Assembly: GCA_002478865.1 (NCBI GenBank)
Contig: DLJZ01000016.1
Location: forward strand, 1 to 64,000
Reading direction: 5' to 3'
DNA: 64,000 nt
Source of the DNA: Hungatella sp. UBA7603
GTDB taxonomy: Bacteria > Bacillota > Clostridia > Lachnospirales > Lachnospiraceae
Shown: piece after piece, positions 17,809 to 26,667 of the stretch
How positions within the stretch are numbered: the first letter of the stretch is position 1
Layout: every line of letters begins with the position of its first letter
The notes under the pieces: generated by a model
Seen by the model: only the letters and a program-made list of their open reading frames with translations
The model's database searches: none
Told to the model about the DNA's origin: nothing
Position numbers and translations under genes: made by a program

Positions 17809-18759
17809 ATGAAGAAAGAACTTCTGAAACGTTTAAGAGATTCATCGCATGCAACTTCAATTTTGCAGCATTATAAGAATGATTATAAAGATAAAGTGGT
17901 GGATAAGAATATAGTAATAAGGCCGGGGAAGCTGATGGATATGTATTGTCAGCCCTGTAATATCGCCATATCAAATCATACTCATAATTACGTTGAGCTG
18001 GTTTATATGTACAGTGGATCCACGGTTCATGTCATTAACGGCACAAGAAGGCTTGCACTGGGGACCAACGATTTGCTTTTACTTCGAGAAGGAACCAGCC
18101 ATGCCATCGAACCGGCAGGGGAAGAGGATTTAGCGATCCACTTCTTTTTGATGCCGGAATTTTTCAGTCATCCTGCATTTATGGGAGAATGCGGAGATAT
18201 TCTGCATCGTTTTATTGGTACATCAACTAAGAATAAAGAGCCTCAGGCAGAATACCTTCATTTTCATTTAAGTGAGATGCTGCCGGCTAAAAATCTGCTT
18301 GAAAACATGATCTGGTCCCATGCAGAAGAAAAAGAAGGCAGACAAGAGATTAATCAGGCTACCATGGGTATACTTATCATGGAGCTTCTTCATGATGCAG
18401 GTAAGGCGGAAACTCATGATATGTTGCAATATGAGGAAGAGATTGTTCTTACAGCATACAAATATTTAGAAAATAACTACACCTGTGCCACCCTAGATCA
18501 GTTTTCTACGTTATCTATGCAGCCGTCTTATTACGTGAGCCGCTTATTTAAGCGATATTACAAGATGACTTTTACAGAATGCCTTCAATTAATCAGGCTC
18601 AACCGTGCGGCGGGCTACCTGTCTTCTACGACAATGCCAGTTGAGGAGATTATCGTGGAAATCGGATACGAAAACAGCAGCTATTTTCACCGTTTGTTTA
18701 AACAAAAATATGGAATAACGCCAAAACAATTTAGAGACAGCTCCAAAGGCAAATTCTGA
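17809..18759 (+). CDS. AraC family transcriptional regulator
   Basis: 316 aa from ATG 17809, with GGAGGGG just upstream. The N-terminal cupin-like ligand domain (about 35-150, SNHTHNYVELVYMYSG with its conserved His residues) precedes two helix-turn-helix motifs at the C-terminus (YYVSRLFKRYYKMTFTECL and SSYFHRLFKQKYGITPKQFR). It is transcribed alone. No adjacent sugar gene shows its target. Confidence 0.88.
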   Translation: MKKELLKRLRDSSHATSILQHYKNDYKDKVVDKNIVIRPGKLMDMYCQPCNIAISNHTHNYVELVYMYSGSTVHVINGTRRLALGTNDLLLLREGTSHAIEPAGEEDLAIHFFLMPEFFSHPAFMGECGDILHRFIGTSTKNKEPQAEYLHFHLSEMLPAKNLLENMIWSHAEEKEGRQEINQATMGILIMELLHDAGKAETHDMLQYEEEIVLTAYKYLENNYTCATLDQFSTLSMQPSYYVSRLFKRYYKMTFTECLQLIRLNRAAGYLSSTTMPVEEIIVEIGYENSSYFHRLFKQKYGITPKQFRDSSKGKF

Positions 18760-18787
18760 AAAGATTATGAAATATGACGGAGTAACA

Positions 18788-18816
18788 TTGACTTTCCAAT
18801 CATAGGTTATTATAGT
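18788..18816 (+). promoter_or_regulatory. promoter of the zinc-ribbon membrane protein gene
   Basis: TTGACT (18788-18793), 17 bases, TATAGT (18811-18816): a near-consensus vegetative promoter 34 bases before the coding start. Confidence 0.8.
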
Positions 18817-18850
18817 TAAGACAAAACGAAAAAGGGGCGAGGAATATAAG

Positions 18851-19255
18851 ATGAGCCAAATTCGGGAACGCTTTTCAAGGTTTATGATTGGTCGGTACGG
18901 TGCGGATAAACTGAGTCGATTTTTAATTGGATTTTCTGTTGTCTTGTTGATTGCAGGTGTTTTTATCCGTAATTCCTGGGTTGATATCCTGGCTTTTCTT
19001 TTCATGGCGCTATGTTATTTTCGCATGTTTTCAAAGAATATTAGAAAACGCTTTGAAGAGAATCAGAAATTTGAACGCCTTTCTTTTCGGGTAACAGAAG
19101 TTTTTAAGAAATGGCGTTTTAAGATCCAGCAGATGAGGCAATACCATATTTATAAATGCCCAAGCTGCAGTCAGAAGATCAGGATTCCAAGAGGAAAAGG
19201 GAAGGTGAGCATTCACTGCCCCAATTGCAAGACGGATTTTGTGAAAAAAAGCTAG
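18851..19255 (+). CDS. small membrane protein with C-terminal zinc ribbon
   Basis: 134 aa. Two hydrophobic segments (about 22-39 and 44-58) follow a basic N-terminus. A cytoplasmic tail has a zinc ribbon, CPSCSQKIRIPRGKGKVSIHCPNC (two CxxC pairs). Such proteins are conserved in Lachnospiraceae without a known function. It leads a cluster with DUF2156 and Eis-like genes (25-base gap and then a 4-base overlap). Confidence 0.7.
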   Translation: MSQIRERFSRFMIGRYGADKLSRFLIGFSVVLLIAGVFIRNSWVDILAFLFMALCYFRMFSKNIRKRFEENQKFERLSFRVTEVFKKWRFKIQQMRQYHIYKCPSCSQKIRIPRGKGKVSIHCPNCKTDFVKKS

Positions 19256-19280
19256 ATATATATATTAGAAGGGAACTATT

Positions 19281-20207
19281 ATGAATTTACAATTTAAGCC
19301 GCTTCAAGCTGAGGACATGCAAAAGATTGCTCCGTTCTATGCTTTACGGCCCAATAAAACATGTGACAGCGTCTATTTGGATAGTTTTATCTGGAGAGAT
19401 TATTATCAGGTAAAGTATACTGTCATTGATGAAAAAGCAGTTTTATTTTTAATGGAAAAGGACGGCGATCCATTTACAGCAATGCCCATTTGTAAGGAAG
19501 AAGATCTTTCCTATTATTTTCAGCAATTAGTGGAATATTTTAATCAGGAGCTAAAAAAGCCTCTCAAGATTTTCCTGGCAGATGAAGAAGCCATTACTTA
19601 TCTAAATCTCGACCCAGAAAAGTTTCTTGTGAAAGAAGAGGAAGATTTAAAGGATTACCTTTATGATGCACAAGCATTAAAAACTCTGGCTGGCAAGAAG
19701 CTTCATAAGAAGAAAAACCATTTAAATAACTTTCTAAAGGAATACGAAGGTCGTTACGAATACAGATCACTCATCTGTTCCGACCGGGAATCCGTTCTCT
19801 CTTTTCTTGATGAGTGGTGGGAGAATAAGGTTGAGGCCGCAGAATTTGTTCGTCAGCTTGATTACGAAGTAATGGGGATTCACGATATCCTGAAAAATTG
19901 CTCCATGCTCAATGTAAGAATGGCTGGAGTTTTTATTGATGGAAGCTTAAAGGCATTTACCATTGGAACTTACAATCCACTGGAAAAGATGGCTGTCATC
20001 CATATTGAAAAGGCAGACCCTGAAATCAGGGGGCTTTATCAGTTTATCAACCAGCAGTTCTTACTTCACGGATATACAGAGGAAGTAAATCTTGTCAATC
20101 GAGAAGACGATGTTGGTATGGAGGGCTTACGCCGGGCTAAGATGTCTTATTATCCTATGGGATTTGCAAGGAAATACGGCGTAGTTCAGAAAGGTTTTTC
20201 ACAATGA
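19281..20207 (+). CDS. DUF2156 family (LysX/MprF C-terminal-like acyltransferase)
   Basis: 308 aa, GAAGGGA before ATG 19281. Matches stand-alone DUF2156 proteins, related to the aminoacyl-transferring domain of MprF: FKPLQAEDMQKIAPFYALRP at the start, LHKKKNHLNNFLKEYEGRYEY near 150 and FTIGTYNPLEKMAVIHIEKADPEIRGLYQFINQQFL in the GNAT-like half. The acceptor substrate is unknown. It overlaps the next acetyltransferase by 4 bases, so the two probably act together. Confidence 0.75.
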   Translation: MNLQFKPLQAEDMQKIAPFYALRPNKTCDSVYLDSFIWRDYYQVKYTVIDEKAVLFLMEKDGDPFTAMPICKEEDLSYYFQQLVEYFNQELKKPLKIFLADEEAITYLNLDPEKFLVKEEEDLKDYLYDAQALKTLAGKKLHKKKNHLNNFLKEYEGRYEYRSLICSDRESVLSFLDEWWENKVEAAEFVRQLDYEVMGIHDILKNCSMLNVRMAGVFIDGSLKAFTIGTYNPLEKMAVIHIEKADPEIRGLYQFINQQFLLHGYTEEVNLVNREDDVGMEGLRRAKMSYYPMGFARKYGVVQKGFSQ

Positions 20208-21250
20208 TACGGTATTTAAAGCAGGAAGAAAAAGTGGAAAGCAAAAAGCTTTGGGAAAAAGTTTTTTCTGAGGATTCAGAAAGCTTTGTTCATTACTACT
20301 ATTCGGATCGTGTGTTTAAGAATCAGGTTCTTGCCGCTTATAAGGATGAGAATATGGCTGCTATGCTTCATCGCAATCCTTATGAGGTCGTGGTGAAGGA
20401 CCATGTTTGGACCATCGATTACGTGGCTGGAGTGGCTACGGCTTCTGACTTTCGTCATCAGGGATATATGAGACGGCTTTTAGACCGGTGCTTCTTGGAT
20501 ATGTATGAGGAACGAATGCCCTTTTGCTTTTTGGTTCCAGTTAATCCTGCTATTTATCAACCCTTTGATTTCACCTATATCAGTGATCTCTCTACAAAGA
20601 AGCTGAATCAAGCAGGAATAACCCACTTAAACCGGCGTGCTTTTATGGAACGTTCTGATGAATGTAAAGAGGTTTCTGATTTTGTAGAGCGACAGCTTGA
20701 AAAACAGTATGAGGTCTATGCTCTTCGTAATGAAGAATACTACCGGGATCTGAGTAAAGAAGTTAGAAGCGACAGTGGAGATATGATTCTTCTCACCACT
20801 AAGGCTGAGAAGGAAACCTTGGCTGGCGTTTGGGCTTATTACGGAGAAACGGCAGGTGCTTTAAGAGAACTGATTTGTCTACCGGAATATGTGAGGGAAA
20901 GCAGCCAAGTAAAACCTTATGCCATGGGAAGAATCATTCATCTGGAACGATTTGTTTCTGTCATTAACTTAAAGGAAGAAAGTCCGGTAAGTGAGATGGA
21001 AATGCTCATTGAAATAAAGGACAAGTTCATCCCTCGAAATAATGGCTTGTTTCTATGGAAGCTTGACCGGAAGGGGTCTAGCATCTCTCCAGTAAAAGAA
21101 AGCGGGTTAACACCCCATATCTCACTTACAATCAGCGAGATGACCTCCTGGCTGTTTGGATATAGCCTTCCATCTGTTTCTGCTGATGCAGAGGCCATGG
21201 TGGACCGGATTCGGCCATTAAAGGGTGTATTCTTTAATGAGGTAACTTAA
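20204..21250 (+). CDS. Eis-like GNAT acetyltransferase
   Basis: 348 aa. N-terminal GNAT with acetyl-CoA loop VATASDFRHQGYMRRLLDRCF (R-x-x-G-x-[GM]: about residues 76-97) and CFLVPVNPAIYQPFDFTYI. A second degenerate GNAT half and an SCP2-like tail follow, the three-part layout of Eis-type enzymes. Coupled to the DUF2156 gene by a 4-base overlap. Target unknown (protein or small amine). Confidence 0.75.
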   Translation: MIRYLKQEEKVESKKLWEKVFSEDSESFVHYYYSDRVFKNQVLAAYKDENMAAMLHRNPYEVVVKDHVWTIDYVAGVATASDFRHQGYMRRLLDRCFLDMYEERMPFCFLVPVNPAIYQPFDFTYISDLSTKKLNQAGITHLNRRAFMERSDECKEVSDFVERQLEKQYEVYALRNEEYYRDLSKEVRSDSGDMILLTTKAEKETLAGVWAYYGETAGALRELICLPEYVRESSQVKPYAMGRIIHLERFVSVINLKEESPVSEMEMLIEIKDKFIPRNNGLFLWKLDRKGSSISPVKESGLTPHISLTISEMTSWLFGYSLPSVSADAEAMVDRIRPLKGVFFNEVT

Positions 21251-21287
21251 CATTGTTTGTCGGTTTTACAATCCGACTGGTATTTGC

Positions 21288-21320
21288 GGGCGGATTAATT
21301 ATAATCCGCCCTGCATTTTT
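21288..21320 (+). terminator. terminator after the Eis-like gene
   Basis: Perfect 10-base inverted repeat GGGCGGATTA / TAATCCGCCC with a 4-base loop, then TGCATTTTT. A smaller CGG/CCG hairpin precedes it. Confidence 0.85.
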
Positions 21321-21355
21321 GTATGCGGATTTATTGATATAAGAAAGGGTTCTGT

Positions 21356-22081
21356 ATGGAAGGGGTAAGTCAGTTAAAGGAATGGATAAACGCCAGCAAC
21401 AATATTGTGTTCTTTGGTGGGGCAGGTGTATCCACGGAAAGCGACATTCCTGATTTTAGAGGAGTAGATGGCCTTTATCAAGAACAGTATAAGTATCCTC
21501 CGGAAACCATAATCAGCCACAGCTTTTATCGGAAGAATCCAGAGGAGTTTTACCGGTTTTACTGCAATAAGATGATATTTCCCCAGGCAAAGCCCAATAA
21601 TGCCCACCATGCGTTAAAGAAGCTTGAGGATATGGGGAAATTAAAGGCAATCATCACCCAGAACATCGATGGACTCCATCAGGCAGCTGGAAGTGTAGAG
21701 GTATTGGAACTTCATGGCTCTGTGAAAAGAAATTACTGCACCAAGTGTATGAAGTTTTATAACCTAGAAGAAATGCTCTCTTCCATGGACGAAAATCAGG
21801 TTCCCCGTTGTGATTGTAAAGGGCTAATTAAGCCTGATGTGGTTTTATATGAAGAGAGTCTAAATGAAAGCGTGATGAGTAAGGCAGTATCTTACATCTC
21901 AAACGCAGACATGCTCATGATCGGAGGCACCTCTCTGACGGTTTATCCGGCAGCAGGCCTAATTGATTATTACAGAGGGAATCGAATGGTCTTAATTAAT
22001 AAGACAGTCACTCCCATGGATGACAAGGCGGATCTTGTCATTAGCGGCAGTATTGGACAGGTACTTCATGATTCGGTTTAA
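21356..22081 (+). CDS. cobB: NAD-dependent protein deacylase (sirtuin)
   Basis: 241 aa, AAAGGG upstream of ATG 21356. Removes acyl groups from lysines using NAD+. Visible: the NAD loop GGAGVSTESDIPDFRG (about 21-36), ITQNIDGLH, catalytic His120 (LELHGSV), a Zn site CTKC and CDCKG (second pair CxC rather than CxxC), then IKPDVVLYEE and GGTSLTVYPA. 33 bases upstream of an aldo/keto reductase, perhaps cotranscribed. Confidence 0.92.
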   Translation: MEGVSQLKEWINASNNIVFFGGAGVSTESDIPDFRGVDGLYQEQYKYPPETIISHSFYRKNPEEFYRFYCNKMIFPQAKPNNAHHALKKLEDMGKLKAIITQNIDGLHQAAGSVEVLELHGSVKRNYCTKCMKFYNLEEMLSSMDENQVPRCDCKGLIKPDVVLYEESLNESVMSKAVSYISNADMLMIGGTSLTVYPAAGLIDYYRGNRMVLINKTVTPMDDKADLVISGSIGQVLHDSV

Positions 22082-22113
22082 AGAAAATTCACTTGAAAAA
22101 GGAGAAAAACACT

Positions 22114-23103
22114 ATGTATGAGGCGGCAAAAGAAAGATATGAAACCATGGATTACAAGCGTTGTGGGAAAAGCGGAATCATGCTTCCCAGGGTATCTCTG
22201 GGACTATGGCAGAACTTTGGTATGGAGAAGGCCCCCACGGTTCAGAGAGACATTTTATTAAGCGCATTTGATATGGGAATCACTCACTTTGATTTGGCAA
22301 ATAACTACGGAGCTCCTTACTTTGGAAAAGCGGAAGAGACTTTTGGAGCTGTATTAAAAAGCGACCTTTTAAGATACCGAGATGAACTGATCGTTTCTAC
22401 CAAAGCAGGTTTTGATATGTGGCCAGGACCTTATGGCAACTGGGGTTCTAGAAAGTATCTAATGGCAAGTCTTGACCAGAGCTTAAAGCGTATGGGACTT
22501 GATTATGTCGATATCTTCTATCATCACAGACCAGACCCTAATACACCGATAGAAGAGACCATGGGGGCTCTCGCTGACATCGTAAGTCAGGGAAAGGCAC
22601 TGTACGTAGGAATTTCCAATTACGGCAGTAAAGAAGCAAAGGAAGCCATTAAGGTATTAAAGGGAATGGGAGTTTCCTGCTTGATCGCACAACCTAGGTA
22701 CAACATGTTCGAACGAGTGGCAGAAGAAGGACTTTTTGATACTCTGCTTGAGAGCGGAACTGGCTGCATCTGCTACAGTCCATTGGCACAGGGTGCGCTT
22801 ACAGATCGGTATTTAAATGGCGTTCCAGAAGATTCCAGAGCGGCAAGAGCGGGAAGTACCATAGGCGGCCGTTATCTTACAGAGGAGAATTTATCTGTAG
22901 TCAGGCAGTTAAATGAAGTGGCAAAGAAAAGGGGCCAGAGTCTGGCTCAAATGGCACTTGCCTGGGTATTAAGAGAAGAAGCAGTTACCACTGTTTTAAT
23001 TGGAGCCAGCAGCGTAGGACAGTTAAAAGACAATGTGGATTGTTTGAAAAATACAGATTTTTCTAAGGAAGAATTAAAGCTAATCGATAATATATTAAAA
23101 TAA
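22114..23103 (+). CDS. aldo/keto reductase (YghZ/KCNAB-like)
   Basis: 329 aa from ATG 22114, after AAGGAG; an upstream TTG (22093) is less likely. NADPH-dependent carbonyl reductase fold. Visible: FDLANNYG (catalytic Asp and Tyr), STKAGFDMWPGPYG, Lys in STKAG, and DIFYHHRPDPNTPIEETMGAL. It resembles L-glyceraldehyde-3-phosphate reductase-type members (detoxifying aldehydes such as methylglyoxal). Substrate not certain. Confidence 0.85.
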   Translation: MYEAAKERYETMDYKRCGKSGIMLPRVSLGLWQNFGMEKAPTVQRDILLSAFDMGITHFDLANNYGAPYFGKAEETFGAVLKSDLLRYRDELIVSTKAGFDMWPGPYGNWGSRKYLMASLDQSLKRMGLDYVDIFYHHRPDPNTPIEETMGALADIVSQGKALYVGISNYGSKEAKEAIKVLKGMGVSCLIAQPRYNMFERVAEEGLFDTLLESGTGCICYSPLAQGALTDRYLNGVPEDSRAARAGSTIGGRYLTEENLSVVRQLNEVAKKRGQSLAQMALAWVLREEAVTTVLIGASSVGQLKDNVDCLKNTDFSKEELKLIDNILK

Positions 23104-23145
23104 TTAGATAAAAGGGCGGCCCGGAAAGGACAGGCGGGTATTACT

Positions 23146-23343
23146 ATGATTTATGAAATTGGAGATATTGTAAAGCTGAAAAAGCAGCATCCCTGTGGTA
23201 GTCAGGAATGGGAAATATTAAGAGTCGGAGCTGATTTTCGCTTGAAATGTATGGGCTGCGGACACATGATTATGGTACCAAGAAAACTGGTGGAAAAAAA
23301 TACCAGGGGTTTAAAGAGCAGTGATGGCAATCTAAAGCCGTGA
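23146..23343 (+). CDS. DUF951 family protein
   Basis: 65 aa. Begins with YEIGDIVKLKKQHPCGSQEWEILRVGADF and has a CMGCGH knuckle, which is the DUF951 pattern. In Firmicutes it often lies just upstream of rpsF, as here. Function unknown, possibly RNA or ribosome related. Confidence 0.85.
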   Translation: MIYEIGDIVKLKKQHPCGSQEWEILRVGADFRLKCMGCGHMIMVPRKLVEKNTRGLKSSDGNLKP

Positions 23344-23390
23344 AATCGGGTAAATATACTGGAAAAGGCACCTAAAGTTGAGAAAAGGAC

Positions 23391-23419
23391 TTGCTTTTGT
23401 TCAACGTTTCCGGTATAAT
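23391..23419 (+). promoter_or_regulatory. rpsF operon promoter
   Basis: TTGCTT (23391-23396), 17 bases, TATAAT (23414-23419). Transcription would start near 23426, leaving a ~69-base leader. Confidence 0.75.
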
Positions 23420-23445
23420 GTTAACTCGTGACACATATAATCCTT

Positions 23446-23469
23446 GCTCCTGAAACTGAAAGCAGGGGC
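23446..23469 (+). promoter_or_regulatory. hairpin in the rpsF leader
   Basis: GCTCCTG (23446-23452) pairs with CAGGGGC (23463-23469) with one wobble in the untranslated leader. Many bacteria have an S6:S18 autoregulatory RNA at this place. The conserved CCG bulge is not obvious here, so the assignment is tentative. Confidence 0.35.
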
Positions 23470-23494
23470 CAGAGACCACAAGGAGGTAACAAGC

Positions 23495-23782
23495 ATGAAC
23501 AAATATGAGTTAGCCGTTGTTATTAGCGCAAAGCTCGAAGATGATGAGAGAACAGCAGCTCTTGAGCAGGTTACGGGTTATATTACTCGTTTCGGCGGAG
23601 CTGTAACTAACATCGATGAATGGGGTAAGAAGAGATTAGCTTACGAAATTCAGAAGATGAAAGAGGGTTTCTACTACTTCATCAAATTTGATGGCGATTC
23701 CACAACACCAAACGAATTAGAAGCACACATTCGTATTATGGAACCGGTTATCAGATACTTATGCGTTAGACAAGAGGCATAA
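23495..23782 (+). CDS. rpsF: 30S ribosomal protein S6
   Basis: 95 aa from ATG 23495, with AAGGAGGT upstream; an ORF extending further upstream in frame lacks a site. NKYELAVVISAKLEDDERTAALEQV and GKKRLAYEIQKMKEGFYYFIKF are characteristic S6 blocks. Binds 16S rRNA together with S18. First gene of the classic rpsF-ssb-rpsR operon. Confidence 0.97.
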   Translation: MNKYELAVVISAKLEDDERTAALEQVTGYITRFGGAVTNIDEWGKKRLAYEIQKMKEGFYYFIKFDGDSTTPNELEAHIRIMEPVIRYLCVRQEA

Positions 23783-23804
23783 TAGATAAAGAAAGTGTGA
23801 TCGT

Positions 23805-24254
23805 ATGAACAAAGTAATCCTTATGGGTAGATTAACCCGTGATCCAGAAGTAAGATATTCCCAAGGTGAGCGTTCTATGGCCATCGCAAGGTACAGCCTT
23901 GCTGTTGACCGCAGAGGCCGCAGAAACCAGGATGGCAATGAACAGACCGCAGATTTCATCAACATCGTCGCATTTGACAAGGCTGGTGAGTTCGCAGAGA
24001 AGTATTTCCGTCAGGGTATGAGAGTATTGGTTTCCGGTAGGATCCAGACTGGAAGTTATACGAATAAAGACGGCATTAAAGTATATACAACAGATATCGT
24101 TGTAGAAGATCAGGAATTCGCAGACAGCAAAGGCGGAGCTTCCGGAGATGGCGGTTTTCAGCCAACCTCCAGACCAACTCCATCCAGCGCTATCGGTGAC
24201 GGATTCATGAACATTCCGGATGGAGTCGAAGACGAAGGACTTCCATTCAACTAA
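23805..24254 (+). CDS. ssb: single-stranded DNA-binding protein
   Basis: 149 aa. The OB-fold runs from NKVILMGRLTRDPEVRYSQG to about residue 105 (FINIVAFDKAGEFAEKYFRQGMRVLVSGRIQ). A flexible Gly/Pro/Ser-rich linker leads to the acidic tip DEGLPFN, the docking site for DNA repair partners. Lies between rpsF and rpsR, as usual. Confidence 0.97.
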   Translation: MNKVILMGRLTRDPEVRYSQGERSMAIARYSLAVDRRGRRNQDGNEQTADFINIVAFDKAGEFAEKYFRQGMRVLVSGRIQTGSYTNKDGIKVYTTDIVVEDQEFADSKGGASGDGGFQPTSRPTPSSAIGDGFMNIPDGVEDEGLPFN

Positions 24255-24275
24255 ACCTGATAGGAGGTAGTACCA

Positions 24276-24542
24276 ATGGCATATAATAGAAATGATAAAG
24301 CTGATGGCGCTAAGTTCAAAAGAGGCGGCATGCGTAGAAGAAAGAAAGTCTGCGTATTCTGTGGCGAGAAGAACGGCGTTATCGATTTTAAAGACGCAAA
24401 TAAATTAAAAAGATATGTATCTGAGAGAGGAAAAATCCTTCCTAGACGTATCACAGGCAACTGTGCGAAACATCAGAGAGCACTTACTGTTGCTATCAAG
24501 AGAGCTAGACATATCGCTCTTATGCCTTATACAATGGACTAA
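24276..24542 (+). CDS. rpsR: 30S ribosomal protein S18
   Basis: 88 aa with GGAGGT upstream. Contains [45 protein letters not shown], the S18 signature. It retains paired cysteines (VFC, NC), fitting a zinc-type S18. Last gene of the operon. Confidence 0.97.
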   Translation: MAYNRNDKADGAKFKRGGMRRRKKVCVFCGEKNGVIDFKDANKLKRYVSERGKILPRRITGNCAKHQRALTVAIKRARHIALMPYTMD

Positions 24543-24566
24543 TCCTTATTTTATAAGGGTTTGTTA
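24541..24566 (+). terminator. hairpin at the rpsR stop codon
   Basis: AATCCTTAT (24541-24549) pairs with ATAAGGGTT (24553-24561) with one wobble, followed by TTGTT. It overlaps the stop codon. Weak GC content; the stronger terminator lies 90 bases on. Confidence 0.5.
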
Positions 24567-24648
24567 GTGGTAACGGGTTGAAATTTAATATAAGCGGGAT
24601 GATTTTTTCGGACGAGGAATTGGACGGGGAGAGAGTTTCGTAATATGG

Positions 24649-24682
24649 AAGACTTCACATGTGAGTGTGGGGTCTTTTTTTA
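24649..24682 (+). terminator. terminator of the rpsF-ssb-rpsR operon
   Basis: AAGACTTCACA (24649-24659) pairs with TGTGGGGTCTT (24666-24676) with two wobbles, followed by an uninterrupted T run. This marks the end of the conserved ribosomal block and the start of the AT-rich accessory region. Confidence 0.85.
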
Positions 24683-25127
24683 TTGGGAATCAGTGTTTGT
24701 TGGGGAGGGGAAGATAGGGAAAGGGGATATGTTGGAATGGTTTGAAAATAGCATGGTTAAAGATGGAAATTAAGATTAATATGGTATATAATTAATTATT
24801 GATAGAGTATTGGTTGTTTATATGGATTATAGCGATAACGGGAAGATCTAATTTCTATTAGCCAAATGTTATTATTAAATAATTAAAGGCGTTTAATTAT
24901 GTTAGAGCATCCAAAAACGTTTATCTCATATGCAATTTCATTAATAAATGTAGTATTAAAAAACGGAACTGAAATACATAATGATATATGCAATATTGTT
25001 TTAAATAACGAAAAAGATCTATAATATAGGCAATGGTCTATTATGTTTATATAGTTAATATGCAATAAAAACAATAGACAAGCTAGAAATTCGGAACTAT
25101 ATATTTGTAAAATTAGAGGTGGAAATT
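24683..25127. other. AT-rich gap at the start of the accessory region
   Basis: About 445 bases, richer in A and T than the ribosomal operon before it. Only one small possible ORF (24899-25024) is seen. No promoter stands out, and no repeat of the type found in the next four gaps is present. Confidence 0.5.
24899..25024 (+). CDS. possible small ORF, 41 aa
   Basis: ATG 24899 to TAA 25024, with a weak AAAGG about 9 bases upstream. It starts MLEHPKTFISYAIS; no family recognised. The composition is normal but the size and AT-rich setting make chance likely. It could be the remnant of a longer gene. Confidence 0.2.
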   Translation: MLEHPKTFISYAISLINVVLKNGTEIHNDICNIVLNNEKDL

Positions 25128-25676
25128 ATGTTTGAGTTTAAAATCACTTTAAGTGATGATGATTATTTACTATTTAATCAATATCATTTATTAAATAGTC
25201 TTTCTGGCAAAAAATATTTGATGTCCATTAAATTTGTTTGTCCACTCATTTGTTTTATGTTCATTGTTATATTATATATTGCAGGTTCTGATTTTAAACT
25301 AATTTTGAGTGAAACTATATTTATGACGATTATTTCTATTTTTTGGATTATATTTAGCAAAAGAAAGATTCTAAAATCTATGAATAAAAGAATTACAAAA
25401 ATGAAGAAAGAGGGCAGGCTCCCTTATAGCAACCAGGCTATCTTAAAGTTTGATGATGAGAAGATACATGAAATCACACCAAATACTGAAAATGTAACGA
25501 AGTACTCATTGATTGAAAAAATTGCAGTAACAGAAAAAGCTATTTATATATATTTTAGTTCTTTACAGGCATTTATTCTTCCAGTAACCGCTTTTTCAAA
25601 AGAAATAGAAAGACTAGAATTTCTGGAATTTATCAATAAGAAGGTTGATATTTTAAAAGACACAAGGCAATCATAG
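25128..25676 (+). CDS. YcxB-like membrane protein
   Basis: 182 aa from ATG 25128, after GAGGTGG. Two hydrophobic segments (about 33-52 and 58-75) are followed by a soluble C-terminal domain with the YcxB pattern: ILKFDDEKIHEITPNTENVTKYSLIEKIAVTEKAIYIYFSSLQAFILPVTAF. YcxB-family proteins are uncharacterised membrane proteins. First gene of the cassette-like run and separately spaced from the next gene. Confidence 0.65.
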   Translation: MFEFKITLSDDDYLLFNQYHLLNSLSGKKYLMSIKFVCPLICFMFIVILYIAGSDFKLILSETIFMTIISIFWIIFSKRKILKSMNKRITKMKKEGRLPYSNQAILKFDDEKIHEITPNTENVTKYSLIEKIAVTEKAIYIYFSSLQAFILPVTAFSKEIERLEFLEFINKKVDILKDTRQS

Positions 25677-25718
25677 CTTGAGGTCTACAAATTCCAATTG
25701 ATGCGGGAGATCCTTAAC

Positions 25719-25736
25719 TTCCCATTATGTTTAAAG
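25719..25736 (+). repeat. intergenic repeat copy 1
   Basis: TTCCCATTATGTTTAAAG, 43 bases after the preceding stop codon. Copy of the motif TTCCCATTATATTTATTA found in four successive gaps. This copy differs at its 3' end. Confidence 0.6.
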
Positions 25737-25809
25737 TAGTCACTAATGAGATATTATGTAATACCAACTGTTTATATTATCTAAAAGTAGATTGAAGGTA
25801 TGAAAAAAT

Positions 25810-26502
25810 ATGGAAACTGACAGAACAAATATTTTGAATGTATGTTTTGATGAGGTGGATTTTGGTAATGGAGTAAGACAAGATAATCAGATACTGTCTG
25901 TACGTTGGTCGGACGGAGTATATCTAAAGATTCAAAACTCTTGGGTATATCACGTAACCATTGAACGTGATGAATATATATTTAAACATCAAATCTTCAG
26001 GAAGGAAGACGACCAACTTTTGCTGTGCTTAAAAAGATGGGCAAAGGATATTTCTGATGGTAGATACAAAACCAAGAAAACAGGGCGAGAGCGAATTTTT
26101 GATATTATAGTCAAAAGAAATCTAACAAGCTATATGAACGATACAAAGTGGCAAGAATTTCGAATAGCAATGCTGAAAGAAATGCCTTTTCAACCTCCAT
26201 ACGATTATAAAACCTTGTTTGATGACAGTGATTACATTGATAGAGGTCATGTTCACCACCTTATTAAAAAGGAAGGACCGCACTACTTTTGTAGTTTTGA
26301 CGAAGAAAGTTTTAACTTCCTTCTTTATAAGGCAATTGAATGGGTGAAGGTCAGACCTCGTTTTTTTACACAAGAGGGTGGACAATTAGTGAAAAAGAAA
26401 ATATGGCATGATTCCGAAATTGAATTTATTGATATACTAAGAAAATACAATATACCATATGAGCTGGAAAATGGTGTGTATACAATCTATGGTTACAAAT
26501 AG
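25810..26502 (+). CDS. uncharacterised protein, DUF6678-like C-terminal half
   Basis: 230 aa. Residues ~1-90 form a distinct, mixed alpha/beta region (SVRWSDGVYLKIQNSWVYHVTIERDEYIF). From ~95 on it resembles proteins I recall as DUF6678 (NLTSYMNDTKWQEFRIAML, then AIEWVKVRPRFF and YNIPYELENGVYTIYG). No catalytic motif is visible. Such small, patchily distributed proteins are often immunity or accessory factors, but nothing here proves it. It stands alone with repeats on both sides. Confidence 0.5.
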   Translation: METDRTNILNVCFDEVDFGNGVRQDNQILSVRWSDGVYLKIQNSWVYHVTIERDEYIFKHQIFRKEDDQLLLCLKRWAKDISDGRYKTKKTGRERIFDIIVKRNLTSYMNDTKWQEFRIAMLKEMPFQPPYDYKTLFDDSDYIDRGHVHHLIKKEGPHYFCSFDEESFNFLLYKAIEWVKVRPRFFTQEGGQLVKKKIWHDSEIEFIDILRKYNIPYELENGVYTIYGYK

Positions 26503-26539
26503 CTTTTGAATTGTAAGCATAATCAGAAATTATTTTTGT

Positions 26540-26557
26540 TTCCCATTATATTTATTA
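26540..26557 (+). repeat. intergenic repeat copy 2
   Basis: TTCCCATTATATTTATTA, 37 bases after the stop of the DUF6678-like gene. Identical to copy 4 over all 18 positions. Confidence 0.65.
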
Positions 26558-26667
26558 GTAAGGCAGATGCTGACAAATAACCATAACTAAACAATTGCTG
26601 GTGATGTTTTCATAAAAATAAATAATTTCAAACTAATAGATTGTTCTTTTAGTACAGGGAGTAAATT

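Noticed and set aside
18589..19005. 138-codon open frame on the minus strand
   Set aside because: Overlaps the AraC gene end and the zinc-ribbon gene, both better supported with their own start sites and promoter.
24899..25024. TIR-domain remnant (KTFISYA start)
   Set aside because: Only about six residues resemble the TIR first strand; the rest does not continue the fold, so it is recorded only as a small ORF.
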